Assembly (NCBI GenBank): GCA_029834535.1
Contig: JAQMWT010000334.1
Location: 310,001 to 374,000 of the forward strand
From: Chrysophaeum taylorii
Taxonomy: Eukaryota; Sar; Pelagophyceae; Pelagomonadales; Pelagomonadaceae
Direction of reading: 5' to 3'
Length of the DNA: 64,000 nt
Shown: positions 30,574 to 41,038 of the stretch, piece after piece
How positions within the stretch are numbered: position 1 is the stretch's first letter
How the letters are laid out: the number at the start of each line of letters is the position of its first letter
Translations under genes and position numbers: made by a program
Notes under the pieces: model-generated
Database searches by the model: none
Seen by the model: only the letters and a program-made list of their open reading frames with translations
What the model was told of the DNA's origin: nothing

Positions 30574-32187
30574 ATGGCTGCCGATGGGAACGTGGTAGTG
30601 CCGGCGAGCAGTGGGGTGCGCATGGACGGCGAGTCTCAGCGCGGGCTGAAAAAGGAGAAGGACGTGCGCATGTCGAACATCATGGCCGCCAAGGCGATCG
30701 CGGACGCGATTAGAACGTCTCTGGGACCGCGCGGCATGGACAAGATGATCCAAAAGGGGGACAACGAAGTGTTGATAACGAACGACGGAGCGACGATCAT
30801 GTCGCAGCTCGAGGTCGCGCACCCGACGGCCAAGATGCTGGTAGAGCTGAGCAAGTCGCAGGACATCGAGGCGGGCGACGGGACGACGTCGGTGTGCGTC
30901 ATCGCTGGGAGTCTCCTCGAGGCGTGCGCGCAATTGCTGAACAAGGGTGTGCACGCGACCTCGATCGCCGAAGCCTTCATGCGCGCCGCCGACAAGGCCG
31001 AGGAAATTCTCGAATCTGCGTCCAAGCCCGTCGACCTCGAGGACAAGGCGACCCTCGTCGACGCCGTGACGACGTGCCTCGCCTCCAAGGTCGTGTCCCA
31101 GAACTCGGACACCCTCGCCCCGATCGCCGTGGAGGCGGTCCTCTCAATCCTAAACGGCGAGTCCCCCGATCTGTCGCAAATAAAGATCGTCAAGCAAGTG
31201 GGCGGGACGGTCGACGACACGGAGCTCGTCGACGGGCTCGTCTTTGCGCAGGGCGCCAAAAAGGCCGCCGGCGGGCCGACGCGCATCGAAAACGCCAAAA
31301 TCGCCCTCATCCAGTTCTGCCTCTCGGCCCCAAAAACCGACATGGAGAACAACGTCGTCGTCTCCGACTACGCGGCCATGGACCGCCTTCTTCGGGAAGA
31401 AAGGAAGCACGTGCTCGGGCTCTGCAAGAAGATCAAAAAAGCTGGCGTCAACGTGCTGCTGATCCAAAAGTCGATCCTCCGCGACGCCTACAACGACCTC
31501 TCTCTCCACTTCCTCGCGAAGATGGGTATTCTTTGCGTGGCCGACGTCGAGCGCTCGGACGTCGACTTCATCTCTCGCACGCTTAATCTCCTGCCCGTCG
31601 CGCACGTCGACTCCCTCGAGACCGCAAAACTCGGGGAGGCCAAGCTCGTCCACGAAGTCTCGATGCCGGGCTCGAACCAAAAGGTGGTCAAGGTCGAAGG
31701 TGTCCCCTGCGAGCACGCCTCGACCACCATTCTCGTCCGCGGCTCGAACAAGCTCGTCCTCGAGGAAGCCGACCGCTCGCTCCACGACGCCCTCTGCGTC
31801 GTGCGTGCCCTCGTCAAGAAACGGTCCCTCATCGCCGGGGGCGGGGCCCCCGAGGCCGAGATCGCCCTCAAGCTCGCGGACTACGCCAAAACCCTCGCCG
31901 GTAAAAACGCGTTTTGCGTCCGCGCCTTTGCCGATGCCCTCGAGGTCGTTCCCTACACCCTCGCCGAGAATGCGGGCCTCAATCCCATCGCGATTGTCAC
32001 CGAGCTTCGCAAGCGACACCGCGCGGGAGAGGTCGACGCTGGCATCAACGTCAAGCAAGGTACCATCTCGCACATGTACCAAGAGCACGTCATCCAGCCC
32101 CTCCTCGTCAACACCTCGGCCATTCATCTCGCCACCGAGTGCATCTGCATGATCCTCAAAATCGACGACCTCGTCCTCGTCAGGTAA
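30574..32187 (+). CDS. CCT4: CCT4, TCP-1/CCT chaperonin subunit delta
   Basis: A 537-residue, full-length group II chaperonin subunit. [42 protein letters not shown] (the ATP-binding and hydrolysis Asp) and AGGGAPE are all intact. Details such as [30 protein letters not shown] and [22 protein letters not shown] identify the delta subunit. CCT4 is one of eight subunits of the cytosolic ring that folds actin and tubulin. No intron. The 5' flank carries a (CCG)n run just before the ATG at 30574. High confidence. Confidence 0.97.
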   Translation: MAADGNVVVPASSGVRMDGESQRGLKKEKDVRMSNIMAAKAIADAIRTSLGPRGMDKMIQKGDNEVLITNDGATIMSQLEVAHPTAKMLVELSKSQDIEAGDGTTSVCVIAGSLLEACAQLLNKGVHATSIAEAFMRAADKAEEILESASKPVDLEDKATLVDAVTTCLASKVVSQNSDTLAPIAVEAVLSILNGESPDLSQIKIVKQVGGTVDDTELVDGLVFAQGAKKAAGGPTRIENAKIALIQFCLSAPKTDMENNVVVSDYAAMDRLLREERKHVLGLCKKIKKAGVNVLLIQKSILRDAYNDLSLHFLAKMGILCVADVERSDVDFISRTLNLLPVAHVDSLETAKLGEAKLVHEVSMPGSNQKVVKVEGVPCEHASTTILVRGSNKLVLEEADRSLHDALCVVRALVKKRSLIAGGGAPEAEIALKLADYAKTLAGKNAFCVRAFADALEVVPYTLAENAGLNPIAIVTELRKRHRAGEVDAGINVKQGTISHMYQEHVIQPLLVNTSAIHLATECICMILKIDDLVLVR

Positions 32188-32891
32188 ATACCTTGCCTCT
32201 TCCGCCGATGATGATTCGTCCTTGGTCGTGGCAACCACCATCCGGCTGCTGCTGCTGCTGCTGCTGCTGTAGCTCGTCAAAAGAAGGGGATCAGATCAGA
32301 CCAGACCAGATCAGATCGGATCAGACCAGATCGGATCAGATCATATCAGATCAGATCAAACCACCCCCCCTCGGCATGCACTGACTTGACGGCAACAACA
32401 ACAACAACAACAGGGGCGAGGATGATGATGATGATGATGATGATGATGTCCAAGGTGGTGGTGGTGGTGGTGGTGGTGGAATATTTCTTTCTTCTCTTTG
32501 TCGTCGTCGTCGTCGTCGTCGTCGTCGCGCTGCAATAGTGTCTTCATTCAGGACCAAAATTTCTAGTTCTTCTCCATCCGTCCCTCCTCCCCCCCCGCCC
32601 TCCCTCCCTCGCTCGAAGGTCATTTCACCCGATGATTATTAGACGACTGCCTGACTATCAGCATAGCAATATCCTCGATGTACTACTTACAACAATGGGC
32701 GGTGGTGCGGTACCGCCGCCGCCGCCGCCGCCGCCGCCGCTGCTTAGAAGACGCCGAAAGGAAGGACGCCAGGTCCTGGGCAGCAGCGCTCATCGAGGAA
32801 AGTCACAACCGCCGGCGTCGGCTCGGAGCAGAAGAACAAAAGGCAACACAACAAAACCGGTACGTCGGTGGCGGCGGTTGATGGGGGATAA
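32188..32891. repeat. Dense microsatellite cluster
   Basis: Successive runs: (CTG)n near 32250, a GATCA/CCAGA pentamer-like tract at 32285-32360, (AAC)n near 32395, (GAT)n near 32420-32450, (GGT)n near 32455-32480, (GTC)n near 32500-32525 and (CCG)n near 32715-32740. ORFs here encode only homopolymers. No gene is supported. Confidence 0.8.
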
Positions 32892-34295
32892 TTAATTAGG
32901 ACGCGGCGGCAAGGCAACGGCAACGTCGTTCATGTCGACGAGGTCGAGTTCTGCGGCTGGTTCGTAGAGCGCCGCGCGTCGGCCGTTGACTTTGAGGATG
33001 GATCGCTTAGAGGGTTCGGGGTCGCTCATGAACTCGGGGCGGAGGGGCATCAACATGAGGGACTCGAGGCCGTCGCGGGGGGTGCTGTCGCCGCGTAGAA
33101 TCTCGGCGACGCCAAATATGATGGGGAACTTGAGGTCGAGTCGATAGCTCTTGTGGTTCCTTTTGATGAGTCTTTCGAGGGCAAACGCAGTTTCGACGCC
33201 CTCGGCGACCTCGGTCGCGGAGTTGAGGATATCTTGAAGTTTCTCGCCCCGACCCAATCGAAGACCGAGACCGCGGTTTCTCGACAAGGGTCCAAAGCAC
33301 GTCCCGAAGGTGTCGCCGACGCCCGAAAGGCCCATGATAGTCGAGGAGCGACCGCCCATAGCGAGGGCGATCCGCTGCATCTCGTAGCAGCCGCGCGTGA
33401 CGAGGGCGGTGACGGCGTTGGTGCCGAGGTCGAGACCCTCGCACATGCCGGCGGCGAGGGCGATGACGTTCTTGACGGCGCCGCCGACCTCGACGCCGAC
33501 GACGTCCTGGGACGTGAAGACGCGGAAGCTCGTGGACGAGAGGATTGCGGCGAACTCGTCGGCGAGTCTCTTGTCCTCCGACGCGACGACCACGGCCGTC
33601 GCGAGCTCCTTGGCTATTTCTCTCGCGAAAGAAGGCCCGGAGAGGAACGCGTACCCCCGATCACCGCCGAGGATCGAGGGGAGGATCTCGCACATGAGCT
33701 CGAGGGACTTCTTCTCGATCCCCTTGGAGGTGCAGAGCACAGGGATTTCGGGAGGAACGAGCTTGGCGATCTTCCGCAGGTAGCGCCGCGAGTACTGAAC
33801 CGGGACCGCGTGGATCACAAAATTCGCGTCTCTCAGCGCCTCGGCCGCATCCGTCGTCGCCACGATCGTCTCGGGGAGACGCACGTCGTTCAAATACTGG
33901 GGGTGCGTGTGGTTCTCGTTGAGGGCTTTGGCGTGCTCCTTGTTGCGCAGCAGCAACGTCGCGTCGGCGCCGCCGCGCGCTACGACGCACGCCATCGCGA
34001 GCCCGAAGGACCCTCCGCCCAGAATCGTGCACTTGAGGCCGCGACCCCGACCATTGTGATGATGATGTTCCTCGTCGTCGTCGTCGGCTTTTCGCGCGAG
34101 CACCGCTGACCTCCAATGATGCTGGCTGGTGGACTCAAAAATCCGTGCTGTTGTTGTTGTTGTCGTAGTTGCTGGTCTCGGGTGGCTGAGGGCATTCGCA
34201 CAGGCGGCGACCATCATCATCATCATCATCATCCAAGAGGTGGCGGTCCATCGACGCCTCGAAGAAGAAGTACTACTTGGAGGTCGTCGCCCCAT
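32892..34295 (-). CDS. gpsA: GpsA-type NAD(P)-dependent glycerol-3-phosphate dehydrogenase
   Basis: The mature part contains ILGGGSFGLAMA (dinucleotide-binding Gly-rich loop), FVIHAVPVQYSR, LCTSKGIEKKS, AFLSGPSFAREIA and the catalytic-Lys region GGAVKNVIALAAGMCEGLDLGTNA, all intact. The enzyme interconverts dihydroxyacetone phosphate and sn-glycerol-3-phosphate for glycerolipid synthesis. About 95 residues precede it: a Met run, then VAACANALSHP, then Thr-rich sequence, which could be a bipartite plastid presequence. The true start is uncertain, because the ORF opens at 34295 but an (ATG)n microsatellite supplies seven successive in-frame Met codons about 20 codons later, right before the hydrophobic segment. 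It is close behind the kinesin-like gene on the same strand. Confidence 0.93.
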   Translation of the reverse strand: MGRRPPSSTSSSRRRWTATSWMMMMMMMVAACANALSHPRPATTTTTTTARIFESTSQHHWRSAVLARKADDDDEEHHHHNGRGRGLKCTILGGGSFGLAMACVVARGGADATLLLRNKEHAKALNENHTHPQYLNDVRLPETIVATTDAAEALRDANFVIHAVPVQYSRRYLRKIAKLVPPEIPVLCTSKGIEKKSLELMCEILPSILGGDRGYAFLSGPSFAREIAKELATAVVVASEDKRLADEFAAILSSTSFRVFTSQDVVGVEVGGAVKNVIALAAGMCEGLDLGTNAVTALVTRGCYEMQRIALAMGGRSSTIMGLSGVGDTFGTCFGPLSRNRGLGLRLGRGEKLQDILNSATEVAEGVETAFALERLIKRNHKSYRLDLKFPIIFGVAEILRGDSTPRDGLESLMLMPLRPEFMSDPEPSKRSILKVNGRRAALYEPAAELDLVDMNDVAVALPPRPN

Positions 34296-34368
34296 CGTAA
34301 TAAGCGACTACTTCAAGTTGGCAGGCGGTGTGACGTGGGTATTTTGCGTGGCGGATCGGGGGGGCATT

Positions 34369-36105
34369 TTACTTACGACCTGCCAGAGCGAAAACCTCGA
34401 GTTCGAGGGCCGAGGTTGCTAGGTAGTCGAGGAAAGCCTCGGTCACGATCTGCCGCAGGTGGAAGCGGGCGTCGATCGCCGGGGACATCGCCACCGCGTC
34501 GAGAGGGGCGCGGGGCGTGTCGAGGAGCTGGGGGGAGAGGAACCACCTGGTCCGGACGAAGACCGAGGGTGGGAGGCCGCGGCTTTGGCGAAGAAGAATG
34601 TGGATGCGAATGTCGAGGGTCTGGCCGAGGTAGTTCCGGAGATGTAATTCATCCGTGTCGTCCAACAAGTTCTCCCCGACGCCCTCCAGGGAGGGGTGGA
34701 CGTGGACGTCGAGATTGCCGACCCTCTCACCTCTCCGAGTCGCGATCGGGACGGCGTCGCGGAGATCCACGAGGTACGTGAGGGCGTCCAGGTACAGAAA
34801 GGCGATGCCGACGAGCTGGTGGTCGGGGGCGTCGATGAACGAGAAATCGCTCCGTCGTCGTCGTCGCAAATTGCGCATCTCCGCGAGTCTCGAAACGAGC
34901 TCTCGCGGCGTCCAAGCGTCGTCGACTTCGCACTTTGGCGACCGGACGATAATGTTGCCGCTGTCGATGAACTGCACATCTTCTCCAAACTCGTCGGCGA
35001 AGGCGTTGGCCTCGGCGACCATGCGCCGGAGGAGACGCGGTTCTTCTTTGTCGACGACGACGCCGTCGAAACCGCCGCCGACGGCGAAGACCGCCGAGTA
35101 GCCAAAGCAGACGGTGTCGCCGTCGTTGAGGGCGACGTCACCGCGGACCTCCTCGCCGTTGACGAGCACCAACGCGCCCTCGTGGACGCGAAGGCCGCTC
35201 GAAGAGAGGGTCGCGTGCGACGGGCGAACGTCGAAGCGTCCGAGGAGGAGATCCGTCGTTGCCAAAGCCCCGACGGTGCGGACGTCGTCGCGGATCCGGA
35301 CCCGCCCGGTCAGCGCGGGCTCGGGCGATATGTTCACGAGTCTCCCCGCATCCATGTCGAGTCCCCGTTTGGCGAGCCACTCGCGCGGCGCCGAAGACAA
35401 CAAACAGCGATCCACCACCACCGCCGTTTCACCTCCTCTATAAAGAAGGAGGGATCGCGCGGTCGCGAGGAGCTCGAGCGTTTGAATCGCGTCGTCGCCC
35501 ACGCAGCCTATCCACGTGATGGGATGCGCAACACGCGCGACGAGGCCGGCGAGCGCTCCCTCTGGGGCAGATCCGCTTTGACCAGCAGCGGCAGCGCGGA
35601 ACCACTCGAGGGATGGGTCTGCGTAGCCGAAGGTCTCCCCGCCAACCTCGACGAAGGTCGCCTCGCCCCATCGCACGACCATGTGCGTGGAGAAGGCGTC
35701 GGTCTGGAGCGCGAAGGCCGCGCGCACGGCCAGCGCCTCGGCCAGCGCCTCTCGCGGATCTTCGACTTGCCGCCAGCCCCCGAGAAGATCGTGGACCTCT
35801 TCGGCCGCGACAAGCGAGGCCATCATCATCATCATCCCGGGCCCGCGCGCGATTCGGTGGAAGGCGCCGTCGACGCCACCGTGCTCGCCGAACAACAGGC
35901 TCGCCGCGCCGCTCCCAAAGGCGCACACTGTGGTGGTGGTGGTGGTGGTGGTGGTTTTTGTCTCGATTCGGCTCAGGACGGCCTCGCGGTCGCCGGCCGC
36001 GTCGACGGAAAACACCCGCTCTCCCACGCACACCTCGGTGGGCGAGCGGACGCGCTCAGGGTTGACGACAAACGCTAACTTTAACGACGACGAGGTCATC
36101 ATCAT
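34369..36105 (-). CDS. Kinesin-3-like protein with degenerate motor and FHA domain
   Basis: 578 residues. The C-terminal half matches kinesin-3 (KIF1/Unc-104): an FHA domain (about 245-350, with VNISPEP, TDLLLGRFDVRPSHATL and VNGEEV) and then FLYLDALTYLVDLRDAVPI and YLGQTLDIRIHILLRQSRGLP, as in the region after the FHA of kinesin-3. The N-terminal half follows the motor-domain order in shrunken form: VCAFGSGAASLLFGE where motors have FAYGQTGSGKTYTM, then VHDLLGG, FSTHMVVRW for the SSRSH strand and WIGCVGDDAIQTLELLATA for the ETLSTLRYA helix. The Walker A GKT/S is absent, so ATP hydrolysis is unlikely. A Thr run (residue ~52) is microsatellite-coded. It probably serves as a cargo adaptor or regulator. 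It is divergent with ORC3, 35 bp apart. Confidence 0.7.
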   Translation of the reverse strand: MMMTSSSLKLAFVVNPERVRSPTEVCVGERVFSVDAAGDREAVLSRIETKTTTTTTTTTVCAFGSGAASLLFGEHGGVDGAFHRIARGPGMMMMMASLVAAEEVHDLLGGWRQVEDPREALAEALAVRAAFALQTDAFSTHMVVRWGEATFVEVGGETFGYADPSLEWFRAAAAGQSGSAPEGALAGLVARVAHPITWIGCVGDDAIQTLELLATARSLLLYRGGETAVVVDRCLLSSAPREWLAKRGLDMDAGRLVNISPEPALTGRVRIRDDVRTVGALATTDLLLGRFDVRPSHATLSSSGLRVHEGALVLVNGEEVRGDVALNDGDTVCFGYSAVFAVGGGFDGVVVDKEEPRLLRRMVAEANAFADEFGEDVQFIDSGNIIVRSPKCEVDDAWTPRELVSRLAEMRNLRRRRRSDFSFIDAPDHQLVGIAFLYLDALTYLVDLRDAVPIATRRGERVGNLDVHVHPSLEGVGENLLDDTDELHLRNYLGQTLDIRIHILLRQSRGLPPSVFVRTRWFLSPQLLDTPRAPLDAVAMSPAIDARFHLRQIVTEAFLDYLATSALELEVFALAGRK

Positions 36106-36140
36106 CGGCCGTTACTTATTTATTTATTTCAAACACTGAG
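36106..36140. promoter_or_regulatory. 35-bp bidirectional promoter region
   Basis: The interval between the divergent kinesin-like and ORC3 start codons holds GGCCGTTAC followed by a (TTTA)n run. GGCCGTTAC is the exact reverse complement of GTAACGGCC in the 28-bp interval at 17968-17995. Confidence 0.45.
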
Positions 36141-37692
36141 ATGCGCGTGCTAGCGCGAATTAGCGGCAACGAGGACGACGACGAGACGGCGTCGTTCCCG
36201 GGTCTGCGGGGCGAGAAGGCGATGGGGGGTCGGCTGCGGCGCGACGCCTTCGAGCGGTCCAAGGCGCGCGTCTCGCGCGCGAGCGAGGTCGTCACGACCG
36301 CGTTGCTGCGGCGCGCCTGGGGCGAAGTCGTCGACTGGCTCGTGGAGCCCACGGAGGACCCCGAAGCCCTCGTCAGGCTAGCCGTGGTGCGGCCAGGGTT
36401 CTGCGAGGGGTGCCGCGGCGCCGCGCGCGCGCGGCTCGAGAAGTTGCTGCGAGAGCGCCGCGGGGAGGCAGAGGGCGTCGTCGTCGTCGAGGACGTCGAG
36501 CAGCTTTCGGGCCTCACCGAGCTCCTTCTGGGCGTTGTGGACAGCCGCCCCCCCGGGGTCGTGGTCCTCGCGGCGTCCCACTGGACCGTCCCGAGTAGCC
36601 TGCCCGAAGCGGTCGTCTCGCGGCTCTCGGTTCGAGTCTTCGAGATCGCGCCCTTCGACGCCTACGCCGACGCGGTCCTGGAACGCCTCCTCGCGCGCGG
36701 CGACCTCCTGATTTCCGTGGGACCGCGCGTCCTCGATGTCTGGCGCCAGACCCTCGACCTCCGGCGCGACGTTGGCGAGTTCGTAAAACACGTCCACTAC
36801 GTTCTCCTCGCGCACTTCTTCGAAAGACCGCACAGCTTCGCGGTGGTCGCCGACTCCCTCGAGGTCGCGGCGCGCGAGACGGGCCTCGACCTCGACGAAC
36901 TCCGGTCGCTCCTCCTGTGGCGAAAGCTCGCCAACCTCGCCGCGAACGCGACCGACGCGGCGCTCAGGACCGCCGCCGCCTGCGACGCCGCGACGTCGTG
37001 GAAAATCGCCGTCTCGATGCTGGGCGAAAACGCGACCCACGCCAAGGCCAAGGTGCGCCGCGCTCTTGGACTCGCCGCCTCCGTTTCGACGCTCGCGACC
37101 GTCCTCGGGTTGTGGCGCGAGGCCCTCGTCGCCGAGTTCGACCTCCGAGCCGCCGACGCGGCCGTCGTTCGCCTCCTCGCCTCGCGCCTCTTCCAGCTCG
37201 AGGCTGTCGCGAACGAAGTTAACTCCGAGCGCCGCGCGCAGCTCGAAAGAGAAATCCACGACTGGTACGCCGTCCTCGCTGACCAGGCATCCAACCTCCC
37301 CAAGCACCCCCTCGCGCGCCTCGTCTTTTTCGACGACGCCGACGTCGTCGCCAAGCCCTTCGCCGGCGGCATGTGGTCCGCCGCGGTCGCCGCCCTCAAC
37401 GCCTCCACGAAGGACCCCCGCTGTCTCGCCTTTCAGGTCGCCTCGGACGAACTCCACGTCGACCTCGCCCGCTGGTACAAGCTCCTCCAGGAGCGCACGA
37501 AATGGGCGGGCCTCGACCACCACCAAGACGACAACCGCAAACGATCATGCGACTTCGTGCGTCGTCTGCTGCATATCTCTCATTTCGTTCATCCTCGTTC
37601 CTCCACAGGTCTGCGCCGTCCGCGACCTCGCGTACACGGGCCTCGTCCGCGACCACACCAAGCGGGGCAAATACATGGTCTGTGGCACCTAA
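36141..37692 (+). CDS. ORC3: Origin recognition complex subunit 3 (ORC3)
   Basis: Exon 1 is 36141-37556, a 52-bp GT-AG intron covers 37557-37608, and exon 2 is 37609-37692, giving 499 residues. Splicing replaces a meaningless tail with VCAVRDLAYTGLVRDHTKRGKYMV, which matches the winged-helix end of ORC3 (VCAAFRELQLLGY...). Upstream, an AAA-like core with VVVVEDVEQLSGLTELL and VVVLAASHW, and RRDVGEFVKHVHYVLLAHFFERP, are ORC3 hallmarks. ORC3 is a non-ATPase subunit of the complex that marks replication origins. It is shorter than the roughly 700-residue animal form. Confidence 0.8.
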
Positions 37693-37925
37693 CTAACTAA
37701 CTCACTAACTTCAGACCTAATAATAAATAATAAAACAACCCACTTTTTTCCATTGTTGTAATAACAAGAGTTTAGTACAGTAGTTAGGTAGTACGGAGGA
37801 AGGAAGACGAAGAAGTTTATAGGAAAGAAGGGGGTAAGGGTAAAGAATTGGAACGGGATTATTTCTTACTCCGTGGATCGACACGCGATGATGATTGATG
37901 ATGATGAAATGATGCGCGAGCGTCG

Positions 37926-40900
37926 TTGTTAAAAAAAAGGACAAGCAAGCTGGCGGAGGTAACGGAAGGGCTGGAGACGGGCGCGGCGGCGCGCGAGACG
38001 TTTTGGCGGCGGCTGGAGCTGCTGCATCGCGCGTTGGTCGTTGAGAAGTCGACGCTGTGGCGCGGCGCATGCAGCGTCGTGGTCGAGATGGGGCCGCAGT
38101 CCGAGGACGCGGCGAAATTCAACCGGGCGTCGGCTTTGTACTTTCACTTGTTCGGGTACGAGGTGCTGAATAGCGTGGTGTTGCTGCGCGAGGGCGAGCT
38201 GCACGTGCTGACGCGCGGCGAAAAGGGGACCGAGCTGGATAGAGTGCTCGGTCGGGGGTCCAAGACGACGACGACCACCACCACCACCACCACCACCTCG
38301 GAGGGCGTGGTGTTAAAGGTGCACGCGTGGGAGTCGTCGGCGTCGGTGCGGCCCCTGGTGAGCGCGGCGGCCGCGGCGGGTCCGACGCTCGGGGTGCTGC
38401 GGTCGTCGAGCTCGTCGTCGGCGGCGGCGGCGGCGGCGAACGAGTACGCGTACGGAACGAACGGGTCGAGCGGAGGCAAGGGATCGTCGGGCGGAGCGCT
38501 GCTGCGCGCGTGGGACGCGGCGATCCGGAAGGAGGGGTTCATTCTGGTGGACGTGTCGCGCGCGATCGGCGCGGTATTGGCAAAGAAAGACGACGAGGCG
38601 ATCGTCAGGACGGCCGCGGCCGGAAGGGTGGCGTGCCGCGCGCTGTGCGACGGCGTGACGCGGCTCGTGGAGGCCGCGTTCGACGCCGACCGGGAGGAGC
38701 GCGCGACGCACGACGCCCTCGCCCAGCAGATCGACGCGTTGATGTGCGACGCGCTGGCGCCTCACTGCGCTCGCGCGGTCCCAAAGCTCAAGGACGTCGC
38801 CGAGCCGGTCGCCAAGCGGTGCGCGGCGGCGGCGTCGGTCGCGTGCGCGAACGCGACGGCGACGCGGTCGACGCGGCTCGTCGAGAGCTGTTACTTTCCG
38901 ATCGTGACGTCGGGGGGAGCCTGCACGACGGACGCGGGCGCGGCCTCGGACGCGGACGCGATCAACGACGACGTCGTCGTCGTCGAATTTGGCGCGAGAT
39001 TCGCGAGCTACTGCACCAACGTCGCGCGCACGTTTTTCGTCGAGCCCCTGCCGTCCCTCGAGAAGTGCTACGCGGCGCTCCGGGGGGTCCACGCCGCCTG
39101 CGTCGCCGCGATGCGGGACGGGGCTCCCTTGAGTTCGGTCGCGGCGGCCGCGCACGATTGGCTCGAGAAAAACGACGCGTCTCACCTGGCAAAGTTCCTG
39201 CCGCGGCACAACTTTGGGTTCGCGCTCGGGCTGGACTTTCGCGACGACGAGCTCGTGTTGACGCGGTCGAACACGCGGCACTTCGAGGCCCGCATGATCT
39301 TCAACGTGGCCATCGGCCTCCACGGAGTACCGCTCGACGCGGCCGAGCGTCGCAAGGCGAGGGGCGCGATCCGCGACTTGAAGAAGGTCTCGATGCTCCT
39401 CGCCGACACGGTATTGGTCCAGTCGGGGGGCGCGCCTCCCGTGGTCCTGACGGACTTCTCGCCCACGCGGCCCGCCCTCAAGGAGTGGCGCGACGTCTCG
39501 AACCTCGCGACGAGTCAGCGCGAGCGGGCGGCCGCGCTCGCCGCGCAACGCGCGGCCGCCGCCGAGGCCGAGCTCCTCGCGCAGCTCGACGCCGAGGCCG
39601 CCGCCAAGCCCAAGAAGGACGCGACCACCAAAAAGGTCAAGAACAAGAAGAAAAAGGCGGCGCCGGCCCCGGCCCCGGCGGTCGTCGAGGAGGAGGAGGA
39701 CGACGACGACGACGACGCCGCCGCCGCCGCCGCCGCCGAAAAGGTCGCGACCGCGACGACCGCGTCGTCGAGCGTTACGACCACCCCGAAGACGACGATG
39801 AGTTTGCCGCCCGCGCGCAGCGACGACGCCTCGACGTTTTCTCCGGAAAAACGTCGCGCCACCACCGCCGAGAGCGACGACGAGGAGCCGGAGGCCGAGG
39901 CCGCGCAACTTTTGGAACGCGTGCGCGCGGCCGGGCGGTCGCGATGGTGCGAGAGCTGCGAGACTGCGGTTAGAGACGCGCGCGACTTCTTGCTTTCGCA
40001 GCACCGCGAGTCGACGACGGCGGTGGCACTGGAGCGCGCGACAAAGGACCTCGCCGAGGCCCTCCCCGCGTGGCGCGGGATCGAGCTTAGCCTCGAAAGA
40101 AGCAAGACGCCCGAGGCCGTGCGCTCCGCCCTCCACAAGGCCTCGACGGCCGGCTTTCCCGCCAAGGCGACGGCCGTCAAGCGCGCGCGACGCCGCCTCA
40201 AGGAGCTCGAGGGCGGCGACCCGAAGCAGAACGTTGCGGAGTCGATCTCCTCGACGCTCCGGGCCAAGGCCGACGATTCCTTCGTCGTCGTCCAAAACAA
40301 GCAACAACCCCGCGAACACAAGGCGCCCGCCCCCAAGGTCGTCGACCAGCTCTCCAAGTTCTTCCACGGCGACGAGCACGAGATCGCGCAGCTCCGCGAC
40401 AATAAGATGGACCTCACGCGCCTCGTCGCCCTCGCCGGCCGCGGCGCGCCGCGCCTCGGGCCCTGGCGCGACACTCACCCCCCGACCCACGCCGTCTCGG
40501 TCGGCCGCGTATTAGGCCTCCTCGGCCGCCTCGCGCCCCGGGTCTTCGTCAACCTCAACGCGGCGGAGCGCGCCGGGGTTGTCGTCCGCGGCGGCCAGCC
40601 ACCGCGCGAATGGCTCGCCCTCGCAGCCCCCCCCGACGACCTGGCCTCGCTTCCCGCGGACGACCTCTTCCCCGAATCGTCGTCGTCGTCGTCGTCGACT
40701 ACTCCTACTCCTATTCCGGCGGTCGTTCCGGCGGCGGCGAGGCCCCTGCCTCTCGGTGGCGGGGGGTCGCCGCCGCTCCCGGCGCCCTCGGCCAAGCCCC
40801 CCCGCGGCTGGGCGACCAAGCCGCCGGGCGTCTTCGCCGCGAAGCCCCCCCAAGAGGGTGGCAGGATCGTCGGAGGCGTCGCGCCGCCGCCGGGCGTGCG

Positions 40901-41000
40901 CGTTTCCGACGCCGTCGGCCCGCCGCCGGGCGTCGTCGACCCGATGGCGCGCTCCCTCTCGGGAGCGGGTGGCGGGCCCCTCTTCAACAACAACAACAAT

Positions 41001-41038
<38 letters not shown>

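Noticed and set aside
31150-32280. 376-codon minus-strand ORF opposite CCT4
   Set aside because: CCT4 is full length and conserved on the plus strand; the antisense frame has no family.
32351-32623. Poly-His/Pro/Asp ORFs in the microsatellite cluster
   Set aside because: They are pure translations of simple repeats with no conserved residues.
37888-37925. Short ATG exon for the SPT16-like gene
   Set aside because: ATGs are present, but no GT-AG combination found by eye joins them in phase to the SPT16 frame.
38313-40490. 725-codon minus-strand ORF antisense to the SPT16-like gene
   Set aside because: It is an Arg/Gly-rich mirror of GC-rich coding DNA with no domain, while the plus strand has clear SPT16 motifs.
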